This document shows, in pieces, positions 1 to 7,626 of a stretch of 24,500 nucleotides of DNA (position 1 is the stretch's first letter; every line of letters starts with the position of its first letter). The notes under the pieces were generated by a model. That model saw only the letters and a list, made by a program, of their open reading frames with translations, had not been told where the DNA came from and made no database searches. The DNA is from an uncultured bacterium (GTDB lineage: Bacteria; Planctomycetota; Uabimicrobiia; Uabimicrobiales; JABWCH01), in contig CALKWO010000113.1 of NCBI GenBank assembly GCA_938003875.1, forward strand, positions 1 through 24,500. The letters are read 5' to 3'. The position numbers and the translations under genes were made by a program.

Positions 1-10
1 GAAAGGACTA

Positions 11-42
11 AAGGTTTACTCGAAAAAGTTCGAGTAAACCTT
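11..42 (-). terminator. Hairpin terminator of tRNA-Glu
   Basis: A perfect 14-bp inverted repeat (arms 11-24 and 29-42) with a 4-nt loop lies just 3' of the minus-strand tRNA. The arms end in AAGGTTT/AAACCTT. Only a short, impure T stretch follows the hairpin on the minus strand, so termination may be partly factor-assisted. Confidence 0.7.
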
Positions 43-45
43 GTT

Positions 46-121
46 TGGTACCCCGTACGGGACTCGAACCCGTGTTGTTGGACTGAGAACCCACGGTCCT
101 AGGCCGCTAGACGAACGGGGC
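46..121 (-). tRNA. tRNA-Glu (anticodon CTC)
   Basis: Read on the minus strand this folds as a standard 76-nt tRNA. The acceptor stem is GCCCCGT/ACGGGGT with a G1-U72 wobble. The D arm reads GTCTAGCGGCCTAGGAC, typical of tRNA-Glu, and the anticodon loop is TTCTCAG with anticodon CTC, which reads GAG. The T arm is ACGGG-TTCGAGT-CCCGT, and an encoded CCA follows discriminator A73. The anticodon stem is slightly irregular, with a G27/A43 mismatch and a G-U pair at 31/39. It has its own promoter at 139-167 and a hairpin terminator at 11-42, and is divergent from hcp. Confidence 0.93.
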
Positions 122-138
122 ATTTATTTAACGGTTGT

Positions 139-167
139 ATTGTAGCTATTTTATGTCTGAATGTCAA
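139..167 (-). promoter_or_regulatory. Sigma-70-type promoter for tRNA-Glu
   Basis: On the minus strand there is a perfect -35 TTGACA (162-167), a 17-nt spacer and a -10 TACAAT (139-144). Transcription would begin about 10 nt before the tRNA 5' end at 121. Confidence 0.82.
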
Positions 168-195
168 GAAAAAAATAAAAATAAAAAAAATACTC

Positions 196-224
196 TTGAC
201 AAAAAGAAAAAGATATTGTATTTT
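196..224 (+). promoter_or_regulatory. Predicted promoter for hcp
   Basis: There is a perfect -35 TTGACA (196-201), a 17-nt spacer and a weak -10 TATTTT (219-224). The start would fall near 231, giving a leader of about 100 nt. The poor -10 and the palindromes overlapping it fit a regulated rather than constitutive promoter. Confidence 0.6.
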
Positions 225-235
225 AATGATAATAA
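221..235 (+). promoter_or_regulatory. Possible Fur/PerR-type operator in hcp promoter
   Basis: TTTTAATGATAATAA matches 12 of 14 specified positions of the PerR/Fur consensus TTATAATnATTATAA as I know it. It overlaps the -10 and the expected start of hcp, the place a repressor would sit. The DNA here is very AT-rich, so a chance match is possible. Confidence 0.35.
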
Positions 236-254
236 GATCTTTTTATCTTATTAT
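229..254. promoter_or_regulatory. 10-bp inverted repeat in hcp leader
   Basis: A perfect palindrome ATAATAAGAT (229-238) / ATCTTATTAT (245-254) with a 6-nt centre lies at the expected transcription start of hcp. It could be an operator half-site pair or a 5' hairpin on the mRNA. It overlaps the Fur/PerR-like box. Confidence 0.4.
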
Positions 255-333
255 GGATAGCTAGATATTTTAATACCAGGGGTGAAGAAAGGCATCCTTT
301 AAAAAGGGAATTCCTTTTTATAAACAAACTATC

Positions 334-1980
334 ATGAGTATGTTTTGTTATCAATGTGAACAGACAGCTAAAGGTTGTGGATGTACAGCATTCGGTGTTT
401 GTGGTAAAGATCCTGAGACATCTGCTTTGCAAGATCTTGTGATCCATGCTCTGAAACAGTTGAGCGTTTATGCCTTAAAATTGCGAACTATGGGCATACA
501 GGATATTGAAATGGATCGTTTTATGGTAGAAGCTCTTTTTACCACTGTCACTAACGTAAATTTTGATCCATTGAGGCTACAGCAGGTTCTGCAGAAGCTC
601 AGCGCGTTTTTGAAAAAGGCAAAAGCGCAGTATGAAGCAGAATGTATGAAAACGGGTGGAAAAGCAGAGGTTTCTCTGAATGTATGGGAAGCGGCAGTAG
701 ATCTGAATGGACTGGTAAAACAAGGAGAGGCTGTTTCCATTGAAAAACGTATCCAGAAGTTAGGCCAGGATATTGCAGGTCTGGAAGAGCTTTTGGTTTA
801 TGGCTTGAAAGGCATGGCCGCTTATGCAGATCATGCGTATATTTTGGGTGTAGAAGACGATAAGGTTTATGGATATTTCTACGAAGCAATGTCTTTGCTT
901 GCTAAAGATGTAACGACAGTAGATGAACTATTGCCTATGGTCTTACGCTGTGGGGAAGTGAATTTGAGAGTTATGGCAATGCTGGATCAAGGGAATACTA
1001 AGACCTATGGTCATCCAGTTCCCACTGCTGTCCGCATTGAGCCAGTCAAAGGAAAGGCTATCCTGGTTTCAGGGCATGATCTAAAAGATCTGGAAGAGCT
1101 ATTGAAACAGACGGAAGGAAAGGGCATCAATATTTACACTCATGGAGAAATGCTACCTGCTCATGGATATCCTGAATTGAAAAAATACAAACACCTTGTA
1201 GGAAACTATGGTGGCGCATGGCAAGATCAAAGACAGGAATTCGATTCTTTCCCTGGTGCTATATTGATGACCACAAATTGTATACAAAAACCCAAAGATA
1301 CATATAAGGCAAGAATTTTCACCAGTGGTCTTGTTGCATGGCCTGGTGTCGTTCATGTTAGCAATCATGATTTTAGTCCTGTCATCAACGCTGCATTAGA
1401 AGCAGAGGGATTCCAACAAGATGGTACAGACAAGAGCATTTTGGTTGGTTTTGGACACAATGCAGTGATGAGTGTTGCGGGTAAAGTTATAGATGCTGTA
1501 AAAAGTGGAGCCATCAAGCACTTTTTCTTAATCGGTGGTTGCGATGGTGCTAAATCTGGCAGAAACTATTATACAGAAATGGCGCAGGCTATTCCCCAGG
1601 ATTGTGTAATTCTGACTCTGGCTTGCGGAAAATATCGTTTCAATAAGATGGATTTTGGCAATATTGGTGGAATTCCAAGGCTTCTGGACATAGGGCAGTG
1701 CAATGATGCTTATTCTGCAATCCAGATTGCAGTGGCGTTAGCAAAGGCCTTCGATACAGATGTAAATAAGCTGCCACTATCTTTTGTATTGTCCTGGTAT
1801 GAACAAAAAGCCGTTTGTATTCTTCTGACATTGCTATATCTGGGAATTAAAAATATGCGTCTTGGCCCTAGTCTGCCTGCGTTTGTTTCTCCCAATGTAC
1901 TCAAGGTTTTAGTAGAAAAATTCAATATTATGCCTATTTCTACTGTAGAACAAGACCTGAAAGCTATGTTGAGTGCCTAG
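334..1980 (+). CDS. hcp: Hybrid-cluster protein (hydroxylamine reductase-like)
   Basis: Hcp is a cytoplasmic iron-sulfur protein that reduces hydroxylamine in vitro and handles NO or nitrosative stress in anaerobes. The length, 548 residues, is that of the full family. The N-terminal cluster cysteines are Cys5, Cys8, Cys17 and Cys23 (CYQC then CTAFGVC). Hybrid-cluster ligands can be read in order: His in SGHDLKD, Glu in THGEMLPAHG, Cys in TTNCIQKP, Cys in IGGCDGAK, Cys in LACGKYRFN, Cys in DIGQCNDA, and Glu plus Lys in SWYEQKAV. ATG334 is the first in-frame start; a second ATG lies at 340. No good Shine-Dalgarno is near either. A small hairpin (AAAAAGG/CCTTTTT, 301-319) sits in the leader. 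It is transcribed alone, with 335 nt before the next gene. Identity is secure; the physiological substrate is inferred from the family. Confidence 0.97.
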   Translation: MSMFCYQCEQTAKGCGCTAFGVCGKDPETSALQDLVIHALKQLSVYALKLRTMGIQDIEMDRFMVEALFTTVTNVNFDPLRLQQVLQKLSAFLKKAKAQYEAECMKTGGKAEVSLNVWEAAVDLNGLVKQGEAVSIEKRIQKLGQDIAGLEELLVYGLKGMAAYADHAYILGVEDDKVYGYFYEAMSLLAKDVTTVDELLPMVLRCGEVNLRVMAMLDQGNTKTYGHPVPTAVRIEPVKGKAILVSGHDLKDLEELLKQTEGKGINIYTHGEMLPAHGYPELKKYKHLVGNYGGAWQDQRQEFDSFPGAILMTTNCIQKPKDTYKARIFTSGLVAWPGVVHVSNHDFSPVINAALEAEGFQQDGTDKSILVGFGHNAVMSVAGKVIDAVKSGAIKHFFLIGGCDGAKSGRNYYTEMAQAIPQDCVILTLACGKYRFNKMDFGNIGGIPRLLDIGQCNDAYSAIQIAVALAKAFDTDVNKLPLSFVLSWYEQKAVCILLTLLYLGIKNMRLGPSLPAFVSPNVLKVLVEKFNIMPISTVEQDLKAMLSA

Positions 1981-2193
1981 TAAATTTTATAGCATATCTC
2001 ACTTCCGCTGAATAAATTTCGCCTTCTAGAGCAGATTCTATTATCATAGCATCTGCTCATCTGGCATGATTTTGCTAAGAATATTTGGCCTAACCATATA
2101 AATACACCTGCTTTCTCGCCTCTTTTATCAATCATCTCCTCAGATCATAATTTATATATTTACCTTTCAAGAAAAGCAAAAACAAATCTTTGC
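1981..2193. other. Gene-free spacer between hcp and the csm module
   Basis: The hcp-cas10 gap (1981-2314) is 334 bases with no plausible gene. This first part holds only a weak inverted repeat, GAGCAGAT (2029-2036) / ATCTGCTC (2051-2058), with a 14-nt loop and no T tract. It is a possible but unconvincing hcp terminator. I looked for CRISPR repeats here and found none. Confidence 0.7.
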
Positions 2194-2221
2194 TTGACTT
2201 TTCTTTCTACTCTGATAGAAT
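2194..2221 (+). promoter_or_regulatory. Predicted promoter of the csm module
   Basis: -35 TTGACT (2194-2199), 16-nt spacer, -10 TAGAAT (2216-2221). Each box has one mismatch to the sigma-70 consensus. The leader before cas10 would be about 85 nt. It is the best promoter in the gap and would drive all four downstream genes. Confidence 0.6.
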
Positions 2222-2314
2222 GGATTAGATACACTTAGCAAGGAAAGGGTTTTTGAAAAAAAATATCGAATTAGTTTTCCTAAACATTGTCTTAAAAAAA
2301 AGAAAGATTGCCTT

Positions 2315-4321
2315 ATGAAAACTATCGAAATCATGAGTTCCATGCTAATGGAATTAGGAAAATTGATACTTCGCAGCGATGAAAAATCTAGTAGTCTGGT
2401 GGAAGGAGCATTAAAGTTTATTGGATTGAATCCTCATTCTTTCCATGAAATAGAAATCCTAACTCAAAAATTGCAATCTCCAAATGACTGGGAAACATTT
2501 TATCCACTTCTTTATGCTCAAACTGCATCCAAAATAGAAGAACCTTGTTATCTAGCCTTCTCTCCTATTTTTCATAATGATCCGAAAGATTGCATGGGAT
2601 TTCTGACACATATTTTTAAAGGCGAACAAGACATTTCCCCTTTGCCTATCAAAGAAATTGTGATCGGTGCTAAACAATACCACAGACTTGTCTACACATT
2701 GAAACATGACCTGAAAAGGTTGAATCGCGCTCCTGATATAGAAACCTGGTTGCACCTTTTGGAGCGTTATACTAAATGGATTCCTGCTTCTCATACTCTG
2801 CCCCAGGTTTCTTTATATCAATATATTCGTTTAAAAATGGCACTGGCAAGCTGTATAAAAGAAGAAAATATAGAAGCTTCTCCGTTGGCTCTCTTCGCGG
2901 TAAAAATAACAGGAAAAACAAAATTTCTCTGTAGTGTGGAACCAGGGAATGATTTGAGTGGCTTCAAAGGAGGTGCTTACTATTTTCAAATGCTCAGGGA
3001 GAACTTAATCGAAGATTTTCTCAAGGCTGTAGACTTACCTCTATGCAATCTCCTTTTTCAAGAGCATGACCGTTTCATCTTGTTAGTGGAGCAGAGCCAA
3101 AAAGAAAAATTATCGCAAAAAATTGTAGCAAATGAAGAATTCTTATGCCAGCAGCATCATGGAATGCTAAGTTTATCAGCACATTTTAACCCTATATCGT
3201 TTTCTGATATAAAAGAAAAAGGCTTGCCTATGCTATTCCAACATATTTTCTCTATCTTAGAAAAAAAAGCAAAGCAGCCCTTTCTTTCCTTACTTGATGA
3301 TTCTTTTCATAAGCATGCCCTGATTTTTGGGCCATGGGAAAAAAATCCTGAACACACGGAAAATTTTTCAACAAGTCTCCAATGGCTTGGCCAGGAATTA
3401 GGCAAAGCAAGATGGGTTCAAAGAGAAGAATACGCTGAGCCAATGTTCAAGGCTACGATGCCATGGGAAAACATGCCAAAGCATTTTGGGAAAAAAGAAA
3501 TTCTGCTGTCTAAAAATCCAGAGAAAAGTACGACATTGTATCGTTTCAGCAATACTGATTTTTTTTCCTGCGCTGGCAAAGGATTTATTTTTTCTGATAT
3601 CGTTCCTTATCTTATGGCTGAAGAATCAATACCTGAAATTCAGTATTGGTGTTTTGTACACTTTCAGGTAGATACTTTTCATGAAGTCAAACTGACAAAT
3701 ACTTTTTTTACGGTTAAAGAATATCTACAAGATTTTTTTAGAACCTATTTGCTCGCCTTGCTAAGAGAAAAAAAATATAGGAAGTATACCTATGCAGCCT
3801 ATATGGAGGCTCCTTTTTTTACTCTCGTTTGTTCTCCTCAAATTGCCTTATGCCTTGTAAACCAGATCCATAAAAAATTTCGGCAGTTCACAGAAGGCAC
3901 ATATACATTGTCCGCAAAAATGTCTCTCTTCAATGCAGAATATCCTTTCCAAAAGGCATTCTATCAGGAACACCAAAATTTTGCTTCCCAAGAAAATTTA
4001 CATAATAAAATCATCCTTGCAGACGAGATCCTACCCTGGTCTTTTTTAGATCATTTGCAAAAAGCCCAGGAGAAAATATCTTCTATCGTAAAAGGAAAAG
4101 GGAAACACTTTTTGTTCCCGCTCTGGGGTCTTTCTGAATTTTTTCAAAAACGGAAAAAAACCAAGAAAAATCTTACCTTATGGAAACACCTTGTTCATTA
4201 CCATTTTAATAGATTAGGGCTTGGCGATTGCCTGGAAAAGCATCTTCTGGAAAGCGAAAAAGGCCCTCTATATTTAAATCTGGCATTAGAATGGAATGCA
4301 CTTATGTCCCTGGAAGCCTGA
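2315..4321 (+). CDS. csm1: Degenerate Cas10/Csm1 (type III CRISPR large subunit)
   Basis: The 668 residues follow the Cas10 layout, but both active sites are lost. Residues 8-21 (SSMLMELGKLILRS) match the start of the HD domain, where the family has LLHDIGK; Met12-Glu13 replace the His-Asp pair. Further on, FYPLLYAQTASKIEE matches the later part of that domain. The first palm domain starts at GNDLSGF (Asp213), followed by RENLIEDF and NLLFQEHDRFILLVE. The second palm has VHFQVDTFHEV where the family has a D-x-D-N core, then YMEAPFFTLV where GGDD is expected, so residues 497-500 read MEAP. The C-terminal helical part looks complete. The frame is unbroken and followed by csm3 after 45 nt. Expected loss: ssDNase and cyclic-oligoadenylate synthase. 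The start at 2315 has only a weak ribosome site. The family call rests on motif order and on the csm neighbours. Confidence 0.85.
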   Translation: MKTIEIMSSMLMELGKLILRSDEKSSSLVEGALKFIGLNPHSFHEIEILTQKLQSPNDWETFYPLLYAQTASKIEEPCYLAFSPIFHNDPKDCMGFLTHIFKGEQDISPLPIKEIVIGAKQYHRLVYTLKHDLKRLNRAPDIETWLHLLERYTKWIPASHTLPQVSLYQYIRLKMALASCIKEENIEASPLALFAVKITGKTKFLCSVEPGNDLSGFKGGAYYFQMLRENLIEDFLKAVDLPLCNLLFQEHDRFILLVEQSQKEKLSQKIVANEEFLCQQHHGMLSLSAHFNPISFSDIKEKGLPMLFQHIFSILEKKAKQPFLSLLDDSFHKHALIFGPWEKNPEHTENFSTSLQWLGQELGKARWVQREEYAEPMFKATMPWENMPKHFGKKEILLSKNPEKSTTLYRFSNTDFFSCAGKGFIFSDIVPYLMAEESIPEIQYWCFVHFQVDTFHEVKLTNTFFTVKEYLQDFFRTYLLALLREKKYRKYTYAAYMEAPFFTLVCSPQIALCLVNQIHKKFRQFTEGTYTLSAKMSLFNAEYPFQKAFYQEHQNFASQENLHNKIILADEILPWSFLDHLQKAQEKISSIVKGKGKHFLFPLWGLSEFFQKRKKTKKNLTLWKHLVHYHFNRLGLGDCLEKHLLESEKGPLYLNLALEWNALMSLEA

Positions 4322-4366
4322 TTTATCTGATTTCACAAATATAATCATTACAAGGAGGTTCTGGGA

Positions 4367-5146
4367 ATGTTTTATGGAAAATTGCTTTTATCTGGAATTT
4401 TGACCAACTGGAGCGGAATCAGCATTGGGGTAGAAAAAACGCTACCATTTAACAACAATATTGTCAGAAAAGTCGTTCGCCATCCTGTTACTTCTATTCC
4501 ATTTATCCCTGCATCTTCTTTCCGCGGTGCTATCCGCCGTGTTTTGGAAAAAGAAAGAGGTGCTCCCTGTAACCACAGAACACAGAAAGAATACCAGGAA
4601 TGCCCTCTTTGCCAAATTTTAGGAATTTCAGAAAAGGATGCTCAGCATTTTTCTCTTTCGCAACCAGGAAGGTTGAGTATACGAGATATTTTTTTAACCC
4701 AGGAAAGCGAAATATATCTAATACAGAACATACAGCAGTGCGACATTACATCCATGAAAATTTATAATGCAATGGATCGTATCACTGGTCAGGGTATCCC
4801 CTATGCGATAGAAGAGATTCCTGCTGGTTGCTATTTTTATTTTGATTTTATTTTTACCCTTTACGAAAAAAATGATATACAATATTTTGAAAAATTTTTG
4901 CAATGCCTTCTGGCTCTGGAATCGAATTCCTTAGGTAGAGGAGGCAGTAGAGGCTTGGGAAAAATTCGTTTTGGGGAATGGATTTTACAAGATCAATCTT
5001 TATATTCTGGGCTATCTTTAACATGGCATTCCCAAAAATACTATGATAATGGAGAAGAAATCTTTATCTTCTTCCCCAACGATAAACTAGGAATAGAAGG
5101 AATGCTAACAGAAATGAGAAAAATTAAATCCGCTATAAATAATTAA
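4367..5146 (+). CDS. csm3: Csm3 (Cas7-family backbone RAMP), catalytic Asp missing
   Basis: Csm3 subunits form the helical backbone that holds the crRNA guide in type III-A complexes and normally cut target RNA. The 259 residues show the family landmarks: an early G-x-x-IG (residues 17-21), IPFIPASSFRG (44-54; usually PGSSLKG), IYNAMDRITG followed by EEIPAGCYF, and the C-terminal glycine-rich loop LGRGGSRGLGKIRFG. The region before P40 aligns without gaps to the Streptococcus Csm3 sequence as I remember it. There the catalytic Asp33 is replaced by Val33 (NNNIVRKVVRHP). A likely zinc site is Cys68, His70, Cys79, Cys82 (ending CPLCQILG, as in other RAMPs). ATG4367 has AAGGAGG at 4352-4358. csm4 begins 42 nt downstream. 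Confidence 0.92.
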   Translation: MFYGKLLLSGILTNWSGISIGVEKTLPFNNNIVRKVVRHPVTSIPFIPASSFRGAIRRVLEKERGAPCNHRTQKEYQECPLCQILGISEKDAQHFSLSQPGRLSIRDIFLTQESEIYLIQNIQQCDITSMKIYNAMDRITGQGIPYAIEEIPAGCYFYFDFIFTLYEKNDIQYFEKFLQCLLALESNSLGRGGSRGLGKIRFGEWILQDQSLYSGLSLTWHSQKYYDNGEEIFIFFPNDKLGIEGMLTEMRKIKSAINN

Positions 5147-5188
5147 AATATTTTAAAATATATTTTTTTTTCATTTAAGGAATATATC

Positions 5189-6196
5189 ATGAAACTTCTT
5201 TTCAGGATGAAACCTCAAGGAGCCTTTTATGGCGGAAATGATTTTTTTTCTGCACAAGATTTCCCTTTCCCTCGTTCTGATACTGTCTTTCAGGCTTTAT
5301 TGAGTGCATGGGATATGCTTTGGGGGAAAGAAGAGAAGAATCATTTGCTGTCGTGCTTTAAAAATCAGCATACTCCACCCTTTTTCATGACGAGCTTTTT
5401 CCCTGTAATGGGAGACGTATATTTTTTACCACGGCCCCTCGCTCTGCAAATCGAATCATCGGAAAGGCAGAAAAAAATAGAAAAGGCAGTATCCTGGATC
5501 AGTGCTAATATTTATAAAGAATGGCTGGAAGGAAAGGATATCGTTTATTTTAGTGACTATTTTCTAGGCCCTTCAGCATATTTTCATTCGTCAGAATTAC
5601 GCTTTTTAGAAGATTTATGTCCTTCTAAGCTTTTATGGAGTTCTGATAAAGGCAGAATGAGAAACAGGCTTTCTGTTTTTATGGAAAAAGCACAAGCATA
5701 TCCAGCAGAGCAGGTCTACTATTCTCAAAATATGGAATTCTATTTGATTGTAGAAGTAGAGGAATCCTATAAAACGAAACTGGAAGCAGCATTTCGATTT
5801 CTTGCAGAAGAAGGAATAGGCGGACAACGAAGCATTGGATGCGGTTCTTTTCTATACGAAGAACCTCGATTCCTACCAAAAATTCTGAATTTTTTAGAGA
5901 AGCCAGTCGAAAAAAATTATGTAGTCCTCTCTTTGTATTATCCTCAGGCAAAAGAGAAAAGCATGTTCCATGAAGCATACTGGGAAATTATAGAAAGGCA
6001 GGGATGGACTAGAGATGAACATGGACAGTCGAGGCAAAATAAGGCAATACGCTTACTAAAAGAAGGAAGCTGTTTTTCATCTATGCCTGATCATACAAAG
6101 GCATTGATCGAAGTTACTCCCTCTCAATCTAAAAAAGAAACTTGCTATCATTATGTATATCCTTTTAGGGTAGTGGCACCAGGAGGGAAAATATGA
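5189..6196 (+). CDS. csm4: Csm4 (Cas5-family RAMP)
   Basis: Csm4 caps the 5'-handle end of the crRNA and contacts Cas10 in type III-A complexes. The 335 residues carry the usual motif series: an N-terminal beta strand with GAFYGGNDF, SDTVFQALLSAW (residues 30-41; family SDTLFSAL), SFFPVMGDVYFLPRPL (family SSaFP-x-x-g-x-yflPkP), and the glycine-rich loop GIGGQRSIGCGSF in the C-terminal half. No catalytic role is expected. AAGGA at 5177-5181 supports ATG5189. The stop overlaps the csm5 start in an ATGA arrangement at 6193-6196, so the two proteins are translationally coupled. Length and motifs are normal, unlike the altered active sites of Cas10 and Csm3. Confidence 0.92.
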   Translation: MKLLFRMKPQGAFYGGNDFFSAQDFPFPRSDTVFQALLSAWDMLWGKEEKNHLLSCFKNQHTPPFFMTSFFPVMGDVYFLPRPLALQIESSERQKKIEKAVSWISANIYKEWLEGKDIVYFSDYFLGPSAYFHSSELRFLEDLCPSKLLWSSDKGRMRNRLSVFMEKAQAYPAEQVYYSQNMEFYLIVEVEESYKTKLEAAFRFLAEEGIGGQRSIGCGSFLYEEPRFLPKILNFLEKPVEKNYVVLSLYYPQAKEKSMFHEAYWEIIERQGWTRDEHGQSRQNKAIRLLKEGSCFSSMPDHTKALIEVTPSQSKKETCYHYVYPFRVVAPGGKI

Positions 6197-7572
6197 AAAT
6201 GTCTCAAGAAAAATTGCACTGGAGTGTGACTGCCATCACTCCTATCCATATCACGAACAATACTTTCTTGCAAGAAGAAAAGGATTTTTATGTAGAGGCA
6301 GGTATATTGCATCGTATCAACTACCCTCTCCTGCTGACAATGATACCAGAGGAAGAGTTTGATTCCTGCCTGTCCCAAATCAAAAATGCAGGGATTCGCT
6401 CTCTTGTGCCAAAACCAAATAAAAAAGAAAAAAAAACCAACAAATCGCCAACAGAAGATTGGAAACAAATTCTCAGGAGCAAAGTAGGCATCGAAGAGTC
6501 TGACCAAGATAGCCAGGAAGAGGACGGAGAACAAGAAAATACAGAAAAATCATTACTGGAAATGTCAGAGATTTATCGCTGTAATCTTGATTTCTCCAAA
6601 GAAGAAGCCTATGGGAAAATTCAGGAGATGGCAGTGGATACTTTTGGTAGAGTCTTTATCGCTGGCTCTTCTCTTAAGGGCGCACTTCGCACTGCGCTAT
6701 ACTTTTTCTACCTCTCCCAGCATCCCCATGTTCTGTCCAGACTGAGATTCACATGGACAGAAGATCCCTTGGAAGCAGACTATCCTTTATTTTTGGAAAT
6801 GACAGATATGGTTCGGAAAAATGTACGTAAAGATTTTTTCCGACAACTGTGCGTCCAGAACACAAACCTCATTCCTTCATACGAAAGCATCAAGGTATAC
6901 CAGCTAAAAATTTTGAATATAGGCCTTGCAGACGATGAAGAGCAGGTTCTCTGGAAAAAAGGCATGAAACAAAGCGTTTCCAGCTTCAAAGAAGCAGAAA
7001 CACTTTGCTGGGAAATGATAGCCCCTCAAACCAGATTTCATACAGAAATTATCATAGACCACGATTTAAAAGATATCTTCTACCAAGAAAAACAAAGTCC
7101 AGCTTTTCGCTTCTCCAGCCAAAATATCATGCAGTCTTTAAGAGCTTTTGGTATGTCCATTGCACAGAAAGAATGGGAATTCGCTCAAAAATACAATATA
7201 TCTTTTCTTAAAGATTTTTATCAGGATATATTGAGCAAAGCAAAAAATTCCCAGGAAGGCAAAGAGGCCTATATCCCGATAGGCTCAGGAACGCCCTGGC
7301 ATTCTAAAACAATCGGGAATTTACTAGATCGCTCCAGCCTGGATAGTATCAGGAGACATTTTTTTCAATATATGGGAAAATTTGTCCACAATACCTGCCA
7401 GGCCAGCTTTAATGGACAAAGAGTTCGTAAAGGAGTTTGCCCACGCTGCGCCAAGCTTCTCCGCTCTGACAAACTTTCTTCTGTCGATCCTTTTCCCAAA
7501 ACAAGGCATATTATTTTTCAAGAAGGCCAGCCTGTCTTGCCTCCAGGTTGGATAAAAATTTGTGCTGATTAG
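6193..7572 (+). CDS. csm5: Csm5 (Cas7-like RAMP, 3' end of crRNA)
   Basis: Csm5 sits at the 3' end of the crRNA and recruits maturation nucleases in type III-A systems. The 459 residues include an N-terminal strand with TAITPIHITNN, the RAMP loop FIAGSSLKGALRTALY, IPIGSGTPWHSKTIG (family lGwGtG-x-x-KT) and the closing FPKTRHIIF plus LPPGWIKI. Two regions stand out. Residues about 76-117 form a long charged linker, lysine-rich then acidic. Near the C-terminus, a cysteine in VHNTCQ and a CPRC pair suggest a zinc-binding insertion. It starts inside the csm4 stop, with GGAGGG just upstream. It is the last gene of the module: no csm6, cas6 or other effector follows. Confidence 0.9.
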   Translation: MKMSQEKLHWSVTAITPIHITNNTFLQEEKDFYVEAGILHRINYPLLLTMIPEEEFDSCLSQIKNAGIRSLVPKPNKKEKKTNKSPTEDWKQILRSKVGIEESDQDSQEEDGEQENTEKSLLEMSEIYRCNLDFSKEEAYGKIQEMAVDTFGRVFIAGSSLKGALRTALYFFYLSQHPHVLSRLRFTWTEDPLEADYPLFLEMTDMVRKNVRKDFFRQLCVQNTNLIPSYESIKVYQLKILNIGLADDEEQVLWKKGMKQSVSSFKEAETLCWEMIAPQTRFHTEIIIDHDLKDIFYQEKQSPAFRFSSQNIMQSLRAFGMSIAQKEWEFAQKYNISFLKDFYQDILSKAKNSQEGKEAYIPIGSGTPWHSKTIGNLLDRSSLDSIRRHFFQYMGKFVHNTCQASFNGQRVRKGVCPRCAKLLRSDKLSSVDPFPKTRHIIFQEGQPVLPPGWIKICAD

Positions 7573-7601
7573 GGAATCTTTATTTATAGAGCGGGATTCA
7601 T

Positions 7602-7626
7602 CCCCGAATCGCTAAAGGCTTCGGGG
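7602..7626. terminator. GC-rich hairpin between convergent csm5 and osmC
   Basis: CCCCGAA (7602-7608) pairs with TTCGGGG (7620-7626) across an 11-nt loop, inside a GC-rich island (7591-7632) that includes a run of eight G. It lies between converging genes and could stop transcription from both sides. There is no clear T tract, and it may instead be a dispersed repeat. Confidence 0.45.

Noticed and set aside
2029..2058. hcp terminator
   Set aside because: 8-bp stem with a 14-nt loop and no T tract; noted only as a weak inverted repeat.
1981..2314. Possible CRISPR array or leader before cas10
   Set aside because: No repeated unit of 25-40 bp at regular spacing is visible here or anywhere in the window.
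5144..5172. AT-only palindrome and T run between csm3 and csm4
   Set aside because: The stem is A/T pairs only and would be weak; the genes keep normal operon spacing, so I do not call a terminator.
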